A stretch of DNA of 64,000 nucleotides from Camellia lanceoleosa (taxonomy: Eukaryota; Streptophyta; Magnoliopsida; Ericales; Theaceae): positions 194,220,463-194,284,462 of the forward strand of contig CM045758.1 of NCBI GenBank assembly GCA_025200525.1, written 5' to 3'. The translations under genes were made by a program, and so were the position numbers. The notes under the pieces were generated by a model that made no database searches, was not told the DNA's origin, and was given only the letters and a program-made list of their open reading frames with translations. Below are positions 36,316 to 47,991 of this stretch, in pieces; within the stretch, counting starts at the first letter, position 1; every line of letters starts with the position of its first letter.

Positions 36316-38260
36316 CTCTTCTCCCTCAAAACCAGTCATCGTTATCTCTCTGTCAATCCCATACTCAGCTGCATCAAACTTCTCTCTCTCTATTGCCAAA
36401 GGATGCAGAACTAGAGGTAGTTTTTCGCTCTCATCTATCCATTGACCTATTGCTGCGCCATAATCCATCCTAGTTTCAGAGCCGTCTTTGCGGCCCAGCC
36501 TCTCTCCCTCCTTGTTTCGAGTTTCAGTCCTCAGATCTAGCAGCTGATTAAGCACAAGAGGTGACCTCAAAACAACTCTGCTATCTACAAGATTGGGCTC
36601 AGAATCACGTCATAAGGAGCCAGTAGTGGGGCTAGTGTAATGTTCTGTCGACCGAAGATTCATCGCCGACAACCCTCGCTCCTTCCTCACCTGTAAAGAC
36701 GCCTCTGTAAAACTCGAACCTACACTCCGTTGTAATAGCTCGAAAACCCCCTACACAGGCGGGTCGTCCGTTTGACCCGAGTGTTGCAGATTTGGTCCAA
36801 TAGGATTAAGACCCAGCCCAACCTCAATACCATGAGCTAAATTTAAATCTTCTAAGTCACCTTTTGGGCCCTCTTTAGTCAGGTCTATATGCCCAACTTC
36901 CTCAACTTCTTTGTGTGCCTCGATTTGGGCCTAAACTTGCTTCTCTTGGTCCACTTGGCCCAGCTCTTGTTGGGACTGTGGTCTCCAAGTCTGCCTAAGC
37001 CCCTACCCCTGTAAAGCAATCCTCTGTTGACTATCACCCATAAATTTCCCAAATCTCTGAAGGTTAGGTTGAAATCCCCTCTATCCCCCTAATATCTAAG
37101 AATGATATGTCCTCCGCCATCTTCACCACTCATGTTGCCCTAAATTCGCACATTCCACACTGCAGTTGATTCTCATCTCATGGAACAATCATCGTCGGAG
37201 CACAGACCACTACCGGCCCAATTTCTGACCAAATTGGAAGTGTGTAGCACTATGAGCCCCGTCAGATTGAAATCTACGATAGAATCCCACTGACCATGCC
37301 GTGAACCTTCATTCGAACACACTCCAGTAGCTCTATCGACTCATCGACCACCACAAATCCTCCGTACCTATTTCCAATCGCTCGGTACACCTCAATGCCT
37401 TGAAGATGGATCGGGAGGCCCAATACCTGTATCTAGTTGCTTCGTGCCAAAACTGGTACCCTTTCATCAGCACAAAGCGAATCCGGCGACCACCAGTTGA
37501 GGACCAGGTCGTGACTAGCTATCGTCCACCTCTGACGCACCACAACCTTCGCCTCCCGCCTCTCGCCTCGACCAGAAGACAAATAAGTAAAACTAGCCTC
37601 CAATACCAAAAACCTCTACTTCCCTAGACGATTTCCACCGTCAATGCATCCAATCAGCGACAACCATAATGTCCCTACCACTGCTTTGTCCAGCTTTTGA
37701 AACCATCCCCTTTTAGCTCATTCCTTAACCACAACATCCCCCTCAACCCACCCCGGTGTACCGCCGCATTCGCCGTCGGTGGCCCTTTAATGCATCCATC
37801 CTCTGTTGCCTCTATTTGCATCTAGTTCAACCATCCCCAAAAGTAAAACCCTCCATGACCAACACAATCCTCTCTTAGCCACCCCCAAATTCATATTCTG
37901 GCACAAAAATTTGTTCTCTTCCGTCACTCGTCGTGGCCACAATCTAAATCAAGGAACTACCATCCTTCTCTCCTCGAATCTACACACTACCACACTCTGA
38001 CACCCACCAATCAGATGACCCAAGTACGCCAAACGACCTGGTTCCCGCGAGGACCTCCAACGCTTCTCACAACACCATCCAACCTCGTACTCGCAAAGGA
38101 TAATTGCTCTACGAAGACCTTGCCCTCGTTCCACAGTCACCAAACTCCGACGCCCATTCTGATCTTCCCTTGCTTTTTCAATCTCGAAGTAACGACCTCC
38201 TAAGAAGAGAATCCTCCGACGAGGTACGTCCCTTCCTCCAGAGAACATCTCTCTAAAAAA
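36316..38260 (-). pseudogene. LINE ORF1 remnant
   Basis: The minus strand from 38248 has LGGRYFEIEKAREDQ, RRSLVTVERGQGLRRAIILC and EYEVGWCCEK, matching the N-terminal region of plant L1 ORF1 proteins. Further on, near 37300-37440, LPIHLQGIEVYRAIGNRYGG and FVVVDESIELLECVRMKV match the DUF4283-like RNA-binding region. Stops and frameshifts are frequent. It is colinear with the endonuclease and reverse-transcriptase blocks, so all three are one LINE. Confidence 0.7.
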
Positions 38261-39006
38261 ACATTATCGAGTTTCAAAATCTTATCGCAGTCCCCAAAAT
38301 GACATGACATACCATTCAAAATTTTCGGAAGTCAATTTTTAGGAACTTCACTTCCAGTTCAGCCCTTGCAACACATTGATCTCTTCTTTTTTAATGGTAT
38401 GGTAATGTGAAATTCGCTTGTAGAACACTCGCGCAAGAGATCCAAGTGTCTTCAGATATATAAAATAGGCATCATGTTGATGTCAAATGAGAGAAGACAT
38501 GACAAATCAAAGATTTTTTATTTGGAAGGACAAATTAAACAAAAAAAAATTAAACTATAGGTAAAATATAACATTTTTCTATTTTAGTGGGGGCAATTTT
38601 AAAATTTTAATGTATCAATATTAAAAATAAATTTCCATTAAAAAAATAATAATAATAAATTTTAAAACATATACAAATAAAGTTAGTGGAGGCAAGTAGG
38701 GTCATAACCTCTCAAACTTAAATAAAACTGACATGAATCCATATTAATTTGACTATTTATAAATAAAATTAGCATTTTAGCCCTCTCCCAGTTTAAATAA
38801 TTTTATCTTCCCTGTACCCTAGTCGTCGAGCCCCAAAAATGAAATTAGCATTTTAACCCTCTTGTAAAATTTTGGGGTCTTGCACCAAGGGCAAGTGCTC
38901 CCACTTGTACCTCAATATATCTTCCTTAGTCAACAAGCCCCATAATTATATCCTCTAGTTTCAATTAAATCTTAAAAAATGTTAGACCCTAATGAATGGT
39001 AGACCT
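38261..39006. other. AT-rich sequence upstream of the LINE
   Basis: The first part may be LINE 5' leader. No gene or clear transposon boundary was seen. Confidence 0.5.
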
Positions 39007-39171
39007 TAATACTGTGTTTAGTTAAAAAATTTAAGAAAAGATTTAAAAAGAAAAAAAAAATGATAGATAAAATATAAATAAAATATACCTATATTTCACC
39101 CAATTTCACATACATTTTTTTCCCTCTTTTTCCAATTCCCTCTCCAAATTCCCCAACCAAACACAACATAA
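39007..39171. mobile_element. Short MITE
   Basis: The left end ATACTGTGTTTAGTTAAA and the right end, ATGTTGTGTTTGGTTGG on the opposite strand, are imperfect inverted repeats around an AT-rich interior. The superfamily and target duplication are unclear. Confidence 0.45.
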
Positions 39172-39701
39172 ATGTATTATCAAATATTTTATATAATACT
39201 CACATACTCACATTAGTGTGAATTCTATGTAATGTGAGTCCCACACCTATATAAGAAACAACTCCGATCAAATTCTAATGCATGTAGAAGAACCATGAAG
39301 TGAAACATTCAAATCCCAAATGACCAAATAGTACGAAGACTAAACAAACTAAAGTGGATACCGAGCTTTGCCTAAATCCCAATTCAAATAAAAAACCAAC
39401 CATACTTGCACGGCCACCATTAGAAAAGAACGGGGAGTACAGAAAGCATTGATCAAGCAAGAGCTAATAATAGTAATTACTCAGTCATTGTACGTACAAA
39501 ATGCAATAAAACTTAAAAAGATATTTGAGCAAAGAACAAGGCACAAGTGTTGGCACCATCCCCGTGACAATTCCACATACACTGACATGAGAGGTAGCTG
39601 CAGGGTGCTGCTGATGCCGCTCATAGTTCTATTTTCTTATTTCAGACAGAAGGTTGCCACTTGTTATACTCACTGCCACTCGTCCAGCTACAATATCTTT
39701 A

Positions 39702-42700
39702 TCAATACCTTGAATGGCTTCTTACCCTGTAACATTAGGTGTCTCTCATCAGTGCCAAAGTGTGCACATCCCAAAAAACAGCAATACAAAAACAATAAAA
39801 TCACCTGGGAGAGCGAGAGCGTGAGACAGAACGAGTGTGAGAACGTGAGTAGGGGGGAGAGTGAGAGTGGGACAGTGAACGAGAACGAGAACGGGAATAA
39901 CATCTTCGAGAACTCCTGCTTCTACTTGGACTTTTGCTGTGCCTATATCTTCTGCAGTAAGCACGAGGGATGCACCCGGTGACAAAGTATTAATTTTAAT
40001 TTTTACAAACTTCAACAGAAGAACATCAAATGTTGGGTTCATAAATTAGTAATAATTCTTAATGCCCATAAGGTTGGTTCATAAGTCAAAAACCTTAAAA
40101 ACCATCAGAGGTGCAACAAGAAGCATCATTTCTTGTTTTTCCAAGTCCATGATCTGAAAAGATTTGAAGGAGACCATGGCTCCAAGTACAATTGAATGGT
40201 AAATTTGGACACAACCAAAAAATTATGTTTTGATTAAACTCAACAAAGCCTGAATCCCAACTACTTGGGCTACCTAAATCCTTCTCCAGGCAGCTCCATC
40301 AAGAACTTAAAGCCAAGTCCTAAACCCAGATCATCTTGAATGGATCACCATAAACATTCTAAAATGACGATCTTCAAGCCATAAAATGTATTGCACAACC
40401 ATGCAGTAGCATCTAAGCAGGGATCATCCTACCTTGAGGGAGATCGACTGTAGCTTCTGCTGCGGCTGCGACGCCTATATCGACTAAATCGGCTTGTTTC
40501 TGCAAGTTTTTCAAGCCTCCGATGCTCCTGTTCTCTTTTCTTTGCCATTTCAATAGCAGTATCTTTCTTAACTGTAAAAGCAATCAATGAGGCTAATGAA
40601 TATTATATATATATATATACAAAGATATGCAACCATATAACAGAATACGAGGAGAAAAGAGAGGGAAAAAATGAGGATAAAAGCAAAAAAATATCACTTC
40701 CTATCAAGCTCCATCACGATATGGCAACAAATAATATTGGATTAGCTGCTTAACTACTAAAATGCAGATAAAATAGGATATACTTTGTTTATTAAGTTGC
40801 CTGCTCATGATTCGTTTAAGTCGCTCTTGAGGTGTTTCCTTCTTCTCCCCTTGTTTGGATAGGGCCCCACTACTTGTTGGCTTACTTAACTTTGCTAAAG
40901 CTGATGAAGTGCTGCACATGGAACAAAGATAGCAAACAAAAAGAAGCAAAACAATAAGATCCTCATTATCTACACATACAAGTCTATTAAATTAAGCTGA
41001 TGATACTGCATTTCAACCCAAAAATCATGAAATACCTCACTTGTGGCTTCGATACTTTAGTATTCTTGTCCTTATCATGGGACAGACTGGAAGCAGGATC
41101 AATATGCAGGGCCTCAAGTATCCGACCAGATGATGGCCTGCAGAAAAGAATAAGCATTAGACACACACATTTTAATGCTTCTAGGTAACTTGGATGCATT
41201 CATACAAAAGCCCATTTTGGGAGAAAATGAGCTTCAAAAAAGAAGCTTCCTTCCCTCTCCCTCTCGGCAATTATGCTGATAACCTAAGCCTCACAAATTC
41301 TAAACCACAAAACTTGGCCTCAGGTAACATAATGGAGGATAAGCTGCAGCAGAGTAAAGACTGTCCAATCTATCTTTGCAAGAATTAAAGGTCGAGTGCT
41401 CCGACCGGTTCAAAACATCAGCTTGTGATGGAGGAGACGGTGGTGGAGAAAATCCTTCAAGCTTTCTCTCATTCCCATCAGCAAATCCACCGAATTCAGT
41501 AATATACTCTATTTTAGCCTTTGATTTGCTTTGATAACCATCATCAGAATGCACACCACGAGCACTGCGCCTTGAGTGTGATGGGGAGTAAGACCGTGAC
41601 CTTGATCTGCCAAAATAGATCAACTATAACATTAATAAAACAAAACAAGTCCATTAGGGGGGAGAGGGAAGCACGCACGCACACCTTCTAAAACGAGAAT
41701 AAGCCTCATAAGTTGGACTTCGTCTAGATTCCCTGCAAATTATTAATATTAACTACATCAGCATAACGCAATACTCAGCTTAGCCATTTTGCATCTGAAG
41801 GCTTATAGATTTCAGATGCTTTATATATCCCACCAAACAAATGCAAAAAGATAACATATTGATGTTGACCTGTAGGGATCATGACGAAGCCCAAGAGTGC
41901 CGGTAATCTGGGCAGCATCTCTCTCTCTCTCTCTTTCAATTTGAGAAGCCTTCCTCCTTTCCTTGCGACTAAGCTTCCTCTGAAAAATTCAAAGTACCCA
42001 GCGCAGAAAATTTTAGCACAATTGAGACTTCCAAAGTGTTGCAATCTACAGCTTTGACAAACTTACAATTGAAGGATCCCCCTTGACGACTTCTTTTTGC
42101 CTCCTTTCCTCCTCTTTAGCCTTTTTATCCATGTAAACAAGCCAACCATACCTCTTGACACCAAATTCTTTTGCAATTTTCTCCATCTCTTCATCATTGC
42201 TATCATCACTGTTAAAATCGTCATCATCGTCATCATCATCCTCCTCTTCCTCATTGCCATCGGAATAGTGGGTTTCCTCTTTTCCTTCCCCTTCGTAAGA
42301 GAAACCCACCTGAGAATATGTACCCTTGCTTGCTGGAGCCTGAGCTGGATGAGATCTAGAAGATATACACAAGACATGAGACATTATGTGAAGCATTACT
42401 CACAAAAGAGCGCCATTAAACATGCTACCTAACCATCAGTTGAAAAATACCTTCTAGTATTTTCACAAATAGAATATAAGACTATCACAAGAGCTTAGGG
42501 TAAAAATAAAAATACTTAAAAACAAAATAAAGTTGTCATTCCACATTGCAAAGACAACAAAAAGGAGGAAGCACTCTCACAATTTATTCAACAGTGAGTA
42601 GATTTTCTGTTTTTGAATGCTTCTAGAACTCATAATTAATCAAATGGTTAAATAACAACATAATTTAATTTTAAAAAGAAGAAAGGAAAAAAGGGAGAGC

Positions 42701-45442
42701 TTTTCTAAGAACAAAAAGGTTGAACCTGTCAGATCCAAATGGTGTAGCAATCTTTGCCTCTATCTCGTGATCCACATGTTGCAAACCCTCCTCATCAGTA
42801 ACTGTTAATAAACAATACTCAGTTTGTAAAATTGTTAGTACATTAATCTCTTGCCATAAGAATGATTCCCCCAGACACATGCATGAAAACTGTTGCGGAA
42901 TGACTATTAATAACTAGAAAATAGATAAAGCATAATATATATATATATATATATGTTCATGAATTCAACACATGATCAAAAATCAAAAAAGTACCGACAT
43001 CCTCTACGTTGATGCTTAATTAAATCCCGATAACGCTCAAAATTAACAAACTCTTCTAATTCTTCTTCTTCCTCTGTCTTTTCTGGGGCATGAAAATGTC
43101 GAGAACTAGAATCCCGAACAAAATCAAGAAGAGCTCGACCGTCAAATCTGTAAAGAGTAAAGAGAATCAGTAAAGTGAAACACCTTGACCAACACACACA
43201 GACACAAGCACAGAGACAAATGTACCTGTCAATCAGAATATCTTGTTTCCCATTCCAAGGTATCCTGAGATAAAAATAAAGATTAGCTAAAATCAAAATG
43301 CAGATATAGATGCTCAACCATGATGGAACTAGGAACAGTGAAGATAAGCTGATTGCATGAGAAAGGATATGATAATATATAAATCTTTTACCACATGGAC
43401 GACCCACAAGTAATTTCAAATTCTCCTTAGAACCAACATGACATGTTTGTATATTGTTATGCACAAGGCCAAGTGAACTTCACTTGGAGCAAGGTCTGAG
43501 AGCAGCTGATGATCTGTTAAGTAACAGGCATTATGCAGTCAGTGGCCCCTAAACTCCTTGCAAGCCAGTATGGTGTGCAGCACAAAAATCACACTGATAC
43601 TGCATTTGACTTGCAAGGGAAAAAAAACACTTTATTCGTTTGTTTTATTATCTCTTCAGCTTAGATGAGTTCCTTTGCATCCAATATAGTGAGAAATTGT
43701 TAGATCGACAATTCTAAGGCACAATTTTGTAGAATTGGGCTCAGACAAATAATCAAATGTTGTCAGGTATAAAACATACAAGGTAAACTTGTTCATGTTT
43801 GAGATCAGCTACTTTAAGGCACAATCTTGTAGTCTTGGGTGTAGATCTTCATTCCAAAAAATCAAATGTTGTTAGGTATAGACCTATGAAGCAGTGCAGT
43901 AATGCAGTGCGAAGCATGCGATAGATGCGTTACGGTAAAATCCAAAAAAAAGTAAGGTACGGGTACGGGTATGGCTTCAGCTTAGTACGCTTGTAAAAAA
44001 ATATTTATTTTTAATTTAGAGTCATGCAAAAATTAATTAAATGGTTTAATTTGTTAAGATCCAACCTATAATTAACATTTAATGCCAAACGTAAAGGTAT
44101 AAATCAAAATTAAATGTCAACATATTAAATAACTTACAAACCATAATTTAATTTTAAAATTATGCTAAGTATAAAACTAAAAATAAAAAAGAAGTCTAAT
44201 AAAAGGAGTTTTATTTCTGTAGTATAAGAAAATATTGTTTCAACTGAGGTACGGTACGGCTTGAGTAGATACTAGGTACGTCTAGATACGCCAAAATTAA
44301 GAAAAAAAATTTAGATACGTGTTTCGTGTACCCAGTACGTATGCAGAAGTACCATACGAGGTACCATACGCCGATAAGTACCCGGTACGGATATGGCATG
44401 TTTTTCGAAGAACCCATGCTTCATAGATATAGACTATACATGGTAAGCTTCTTCCCCTTTTGATTCTTTTTTTATTTCATTTTTTTGAGGTTATTTCAAG
44501 TTAAATTTGTCAAAGGAAAACTTTAAAGCTGCTTAGTTTAATTTAAATTAGTTGGCAAAATATTGGAAAGCTCCAAGTCTTTATTCCACAACACAGCTAA
44601 ATTGTTTGAAGGTTTTTTTTTCTCTTCTATTCCCCAACAGCACTTATAAATGTGATTTGAATTTACATTGGCACATATCTTATTACTTGTATGCTTCATA
44701 GGTATAGACTATACATGGTAAGCTTCTTCCCCTTTTGATTCTTTTTTTATTTCATTTTTTTGAGGTTATTTCAAGTTAAATTTGTCAAAGAAAAACTTTA
44801 AAACTGCTTAGTTTAATTTAAATTAGTTGGCAAAATATTGGAAAGCTCCAAGTCTTTATTCCACAACACAGCTAAATTGTTTGAAGGTTTTTTTTCTCTT
44901 CTATTCCCCAACAGCACTTATAAATGTGATTTGAATTTACATTGGCACATATCTTATTACTTGTATTGAATATCAAATTAATGATTATTTTTTATCAACA
45001 TTTATTTACAGAAGATCAACAGATCGTGCACATGAAACCCTAATTTACCCTAAAGACAACAGTTACACCTACCTATGTACTTACTTTTATAAATCCTTCA
45101 ATTTTCCAATTTAACCATCGCTGGAAAACCAAAAATTTCTTGCCCATTGTATATTTATCAAACAAATTATAAATTTTATGATGGAAAACAGAAAGAAAAA
45201 GCAAAGATGGAGAAACAGAAATTAGGGGGGAGAAAGAAAACATACAGGCCTTGGTGATCCTGGGTGGCCTGGTAGAGGGAGTCGTCGCGGTACATGCGGG
45301 AGCGAGAACCGATGACCTGGATCGATTGCAGAGGATCGCCACGTCTCTTCGCCAAATACACTGCTCGTCTCTGACCTCTTTTGCGAGCCGCGTCCATTAG
45401 CTCGTGGACCTTCTTCTCTGATCTCCGAGCTTCGTGCCACAT
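39702..45442 (-). CDS. CLASRP: CLASRP/SWAP-family serine/arginine-rich splicing regulator, 13 exons, 549 aa
   Basis: Product: plant homologue of CLK4-associating SR-rich protein, a nuclear regulator of alternative splicing. My exon model on the minus strand: 45442-45246, 43264-43226, 43147-42999, 42801-42726, 42355-42067, 41979-41870, 41732-41685, 41606-41406, 41137-41036, 40911-40784, 40571-40433, 39951-39805, 39726-39702; the phases join to one frame of 550 codons including TGA. The start MWHEARRSEKKVHELMDAAR matches the family's conserved MWHEAR start. The DRY_EERY-type region spans about residues 40-130 (IPWNGKQDILIDRFDGRALL, FERYRDLIKHQRRG). Next come an acidic run (about 185-205), a basic KERRKASQIERERERD segment, RS-rich SRSRSYSPSHSRRS (about 304-317), ITEFGG, the conserved TPQERLKRIMSRQLNKQ (about 430-446) and a C-terminal RS domain (about 475-549). 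No disabling change was seen. Intron 3 uses a weak GTCGGT donor. The gene is flanked by transposons on both sides. Confidence 0.9.
43700..43883. repeat. Older direct duplication in CLASRP intron 1
   Basis: TTCTAAGGCACAATTTTGTAG, then AATCAAATGTTGTCAGGTATA, (about 43709-43770) recurs as CTTTAAGGCACAATCTTGTAG and AATCAAATGTTGTTAGGTATA at 43812-43881. Copies are diverged and about 110 bp apart. The second copy is the site where the hAT-like element later inserted. Confidence 0.65.
43884..44426. mobile_element. hAT-like MITE in CLASRP intron 1 (543 bp)
   Basis: Perfect 10-bp terminal inverted repeats CTATGAAGCA and TGCTTCATAG bound the element. The left flank GTATAGAC (43876-43883) is repeated on the right as ATATAGAC (44427-44434), and exactly as GTATAGAC after the duplicated end at 44702-44709. 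The 8-bp duplication indicates hAT. Subterminal GGTACGG/GTACC motifs recur many times. No transposase. Confidence 0.8.
44416..44965. repeat. 275-bp tandem duplication in CLASRP intron 1
   Basis: Unit one is 44416-44690 and unit two 44691-44965, nearly identical (a few substitutions and one base of T-run length). Each begins with ATGCTTCATA, the right end of the hAT-like element, and continues into flanking intron, so the duplication happened after the insertion. Confidence 0.92.
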
Positions 45443-45469
45443 CCTCTCCCTCTCTCTCTCCCTCTCTCT

Positions 45470-45647
45470 CTTTCAATTCAGATTGCGTTACGTGTCGAGT
45501 GGTGGAGATAACCTGAACCCTAAATCGTTTGATCTTTTGTTTGACAGAAGAGAGACAGAGAGAGCTCTCTTTCAATTCAGATTGCGTTACGTGTGGAGTG
45601 GTGGAGATAACCTGAACCCTAAATCGTTTGATCTTTTGTTTGACAGA

Positions 45648-45668
<21 letters not shown>
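45470..45668. repeat. 99-bp tandem duplication upstream of the CLASRP start codon
   Basis: TTTCAATTCAGATTGCGTTA with the downstream AACCCTAAATCGTTTGATC recurs at a period of 99 bp (45471 and 45570). Each unit ends in a GA-rich run. It lies 28 bp upstream of the ATG, probably in the 5' leader or core promoter. Confidence 0.9.
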
Positions 45669-45678
<10 letters not shown>

Positions 45679-45765
45679 CAGAATCGAAACGCTAACTGAG
45701 GATGTGTTGTTTAGGAGGTTGATTAAAATAATATAGAAAAGTTACGGTGTGGTTTAGTGACACTT

Positions 45766-46700
45766 ACGTTTTTAATTTTCGATTTATATTTATAAAATTT
45801 TTAAAAATTTAAATAAAAATTTATTTGATAAAATTTTTAATTTATAAATTAGTGGTTTAGTTTATAAATTTGGCCAAAAAATAAAAATACAAAAATATGT
45901 TTCCGTTTTAAGTTTTAATTTTTTTTTTTACCACCCAACACTAGCCACCACCACTCACCACCTGCCACCACCACCCACCACCCACTTGCCACCACCACTC
46001 ATCACCCGCCAACCACCACCCACCTGCCACCCACTCGCCACCACCACCCATCCCTCGCCAACACCACTACAACCCACCACCCACCTGTCATCCACCTGCC
46101 ACCACCTACCACAGGCCACTACCATCCACCGCCCGCCACCTACTTGCCACCACCACTTACCACCCACCACCGCCACCGCACCACCACCACCCGCCACCAC
46201 ACCACCACCACCACCACCACCACTGCCACCCGCCACCACCACCTACCACCCGCCACCACCACCACCACCACCCACCACCCGCCACCGTCACCTATCCACG
46301 TACCACCACTACTCGCCACCACCTACCATCACCTGCCATCTGCCACCCACCTGTCACTACCACCGGCCATCTGCCACAGCCACTACCACCCACTCGCTAC
46401 CACCCGCCACTATCTATCACCCCCCCACCACCACCACCACCCCCCCCCCCCCACCCACCACCAGCTACCCACCACCCACCGTCACCACTTTCCACCACTG
46501 TCTTCCGCCGCCATTTGCCACCACTTGTCATTTCTCACTCTTTTTTATATCTTTAAATTTTTTTAAATATTTTGTCAATTATCAAACGCGTTTATAGTTT
46601 ATATTTTTCTAAAAATAAACAAAAACTAATTTATAAAATTTTTGTAAATATGAACTGAAAACATAAACTAAAAAATTATTAAATTAGGCGTAAGTAATTA
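45766..46700. mobile_element. Possible MITE carrying a CCACC-rich tract
   Basis: The AT-rich arms are loosely inverted: CTTACGTTTTTAATTTTCG on the left and CTTACGCCTAATTTAATAA (opposite strand) on the right, with further matches around TTTATATTTATAAAATTTTT. The interior is the low-complexity tract 45930-46531. The boundaries and superfamily are uncertain. Confidence 0.35.
45930..46531. repeat. 600-bp degenerate CCACC/CCACCC microsatellite tract
   Basis: Strand-asymmetric sequence made almost entirely of CCACCACC and CCACCCGCCA variants, ending in a C-run near 46441-46452. Long ORFs on both strands across it are a by-product of the repeat, not genes. Confidence 0.9.
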
Positions 46701-47129
46701 TTAGATACTCCTTCAATATGGTCACGTAATGTGCCTGTGCATAATTTTATGAAATTTATAATTTTATATTAAGTAGTGTTTTGAAAAGTTGATAAAAAAA
46801 TTTATTTTTTAGTTTTTTTGACTTTTTTGGTGACTTTTTTAGTAAAGATTTAAATTGTTTTGGATAAAAAAAATAACTTTTTGACTAAAAAAAAAATTAA
46901 AAAACTGACTTTTTTAGTGTATTCCAAAAAACCCTAAGTGAGAAATTTTTGAAGTATAGCGTATAATTATTGGTGAAGAAGATGAACGTGGTGCTCGAGG
47001 ACACCCAGAATTTTTTCTGCCGATGGAGTCCATTTGGGGTCTGGAAATTGATTGTAATATCGCGGTTATGTATATATTAATTAGTGTATCGTAACACTTC
47101 AAAAATTTGAATTTTATAATTATGTATAA
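46700..47129. other. AT-rich sequence, nothing recognised
   Basis: ACTTTTTTAGT-type motifs recur near 46790-46920, perhaps MITE remnants. No supported gene. Confidence 0.5.
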
Positions 47130-47317
47130 TAAAATGTAATTTGTTTTAAATTAAGAGTTATTATATTTTATCAAATAAATAAATAAATGTAATTTGATAT
47201 AAATTAAGAGTTATTATATTATGTAATTTGATATAAATTAAGAGTTACCAAATAAATAAATAAATGCAATTTGATTTAAATTAAAAGTTGTTGTGTTTTA
47301 TCAGATAAAAAATAAAT
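47130..47317. repeat. AT-rich tandem repeat at the Tat element's insertion point
   Basis: Four irregular copies of a unit with GTAATTTGATATAAATTAAG and AATAAATAAATAAA. The Tat-lineage element is inserted at its right edge; TAAAT (47313-47317) is the left target copy. Confidence 0.75.
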
Positions 47318-47888
47318 TGACATGGATAGACCCATAAAGGTTATAGCCCACTATGAACAACCCAAGTCCACCACTTAGGGCCCAATACATAATTCAACTG
47401 ATGAGGCCCAACATGGCTGCAAGTCAACATGGCATTAAGAACCAATGACACTTAGACACGTGGCAGGTGAAGGACAAGCCACATAAGCAGACAAAGATCT
47501 TGCAAAGTTATTACACTGCATATCAGTCATTAATGAAGTCTCTTATAACATTTATTACGATAAGCCCTCCCCGTCGAGACAGAACGGCCTCACCATGAAC
47601 AAGGCAAATTAGAGCATAGACTTTCAGCCATGGCGACAGGTCGGAAGGGACAACGAAATGATTACTAAAGAATATAAGCAGACGTTGAAGACAAGAAGAA
47701 TGCTAAGCTTTCTATCTCTAAGCTATCTTTACATTCCACTTTTCTTTCTAACTTGCTCGTCGGAGGGTTCGCTGGGAAACTCCCCGTTCCTCGTTGAACT
47801 CTTGTGCAAGTCTTCTAGTGGGCTTGGTCACTTTGGTTTGAAGCGATGGATCGGTCAGAGCCGTTCCATCCGAACTCGCAGATCATCG
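47318..47888 (+). mobile_element. 5' LTR of the Tat-lineage element
   Basis: TGACATGGATAGACCC at the left matches TGACATAGGTAGGCCC of the 3' LTR, and CGCAGATCATCG matches CGCAGTATCATCA at the right. The end is placed where homology stops, just before the primer-binding motif. Confidence 0.85.
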
Positions 47889-47890
47889 CT

Positions 47891-47908
47891 TAAGCGCCGT
47901 CTGTGGGA
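47891..47908 (+). promoter_or_regulatory. Primer-binding site region of the Tat-lineage element
   Basis: TAAGCGCCGTCTGTGGGA resembles the GGCGCCGTCTGTGGGA-type motif found after the 5' LTR of Tat-lineage elements, with TA replacing the usual TGG start. The tRNA primer is not assigned. Confidence 0.65.
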
Positions 47909-47991
47909 AAGCTTTGCTTCGCACGCCAGTTGTGCTCATTTTCGTCGAAGACCTTGTCCCAATAACCCTTTCCTATCACCGACTAAGGTGT

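Noticed and set aside
39449..39982. A 177-codon plus-strand ORF over the CLASRP 3' end
   Set aside because: It is antisense to the last exons, whose RS-rich frame is conserved; the plus-strand product has no recognisable feature.
42097..42432. Plus-strand ORF with a hydrophobic, membrane-like stretch
   Set aside because: It is the complement of the acidic Asp/Glu run in CLASRP exon 5, which reads as Ile/Val on the other strand.
45512..45620. CCCTAAA motifs that could suggest telomeric repeats
   Set aside because: There are only two copies, each part of the 99-bp duplication; no array exists.
45986..46597. A 203-codon ORF rich in Pro, His and Thr (and opposing Gly/Val ORFs on the other strand)
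   Set aside because: It is the translation of the CCACC microsatellite; open frames in several registers on both strands show it is a composition effect.
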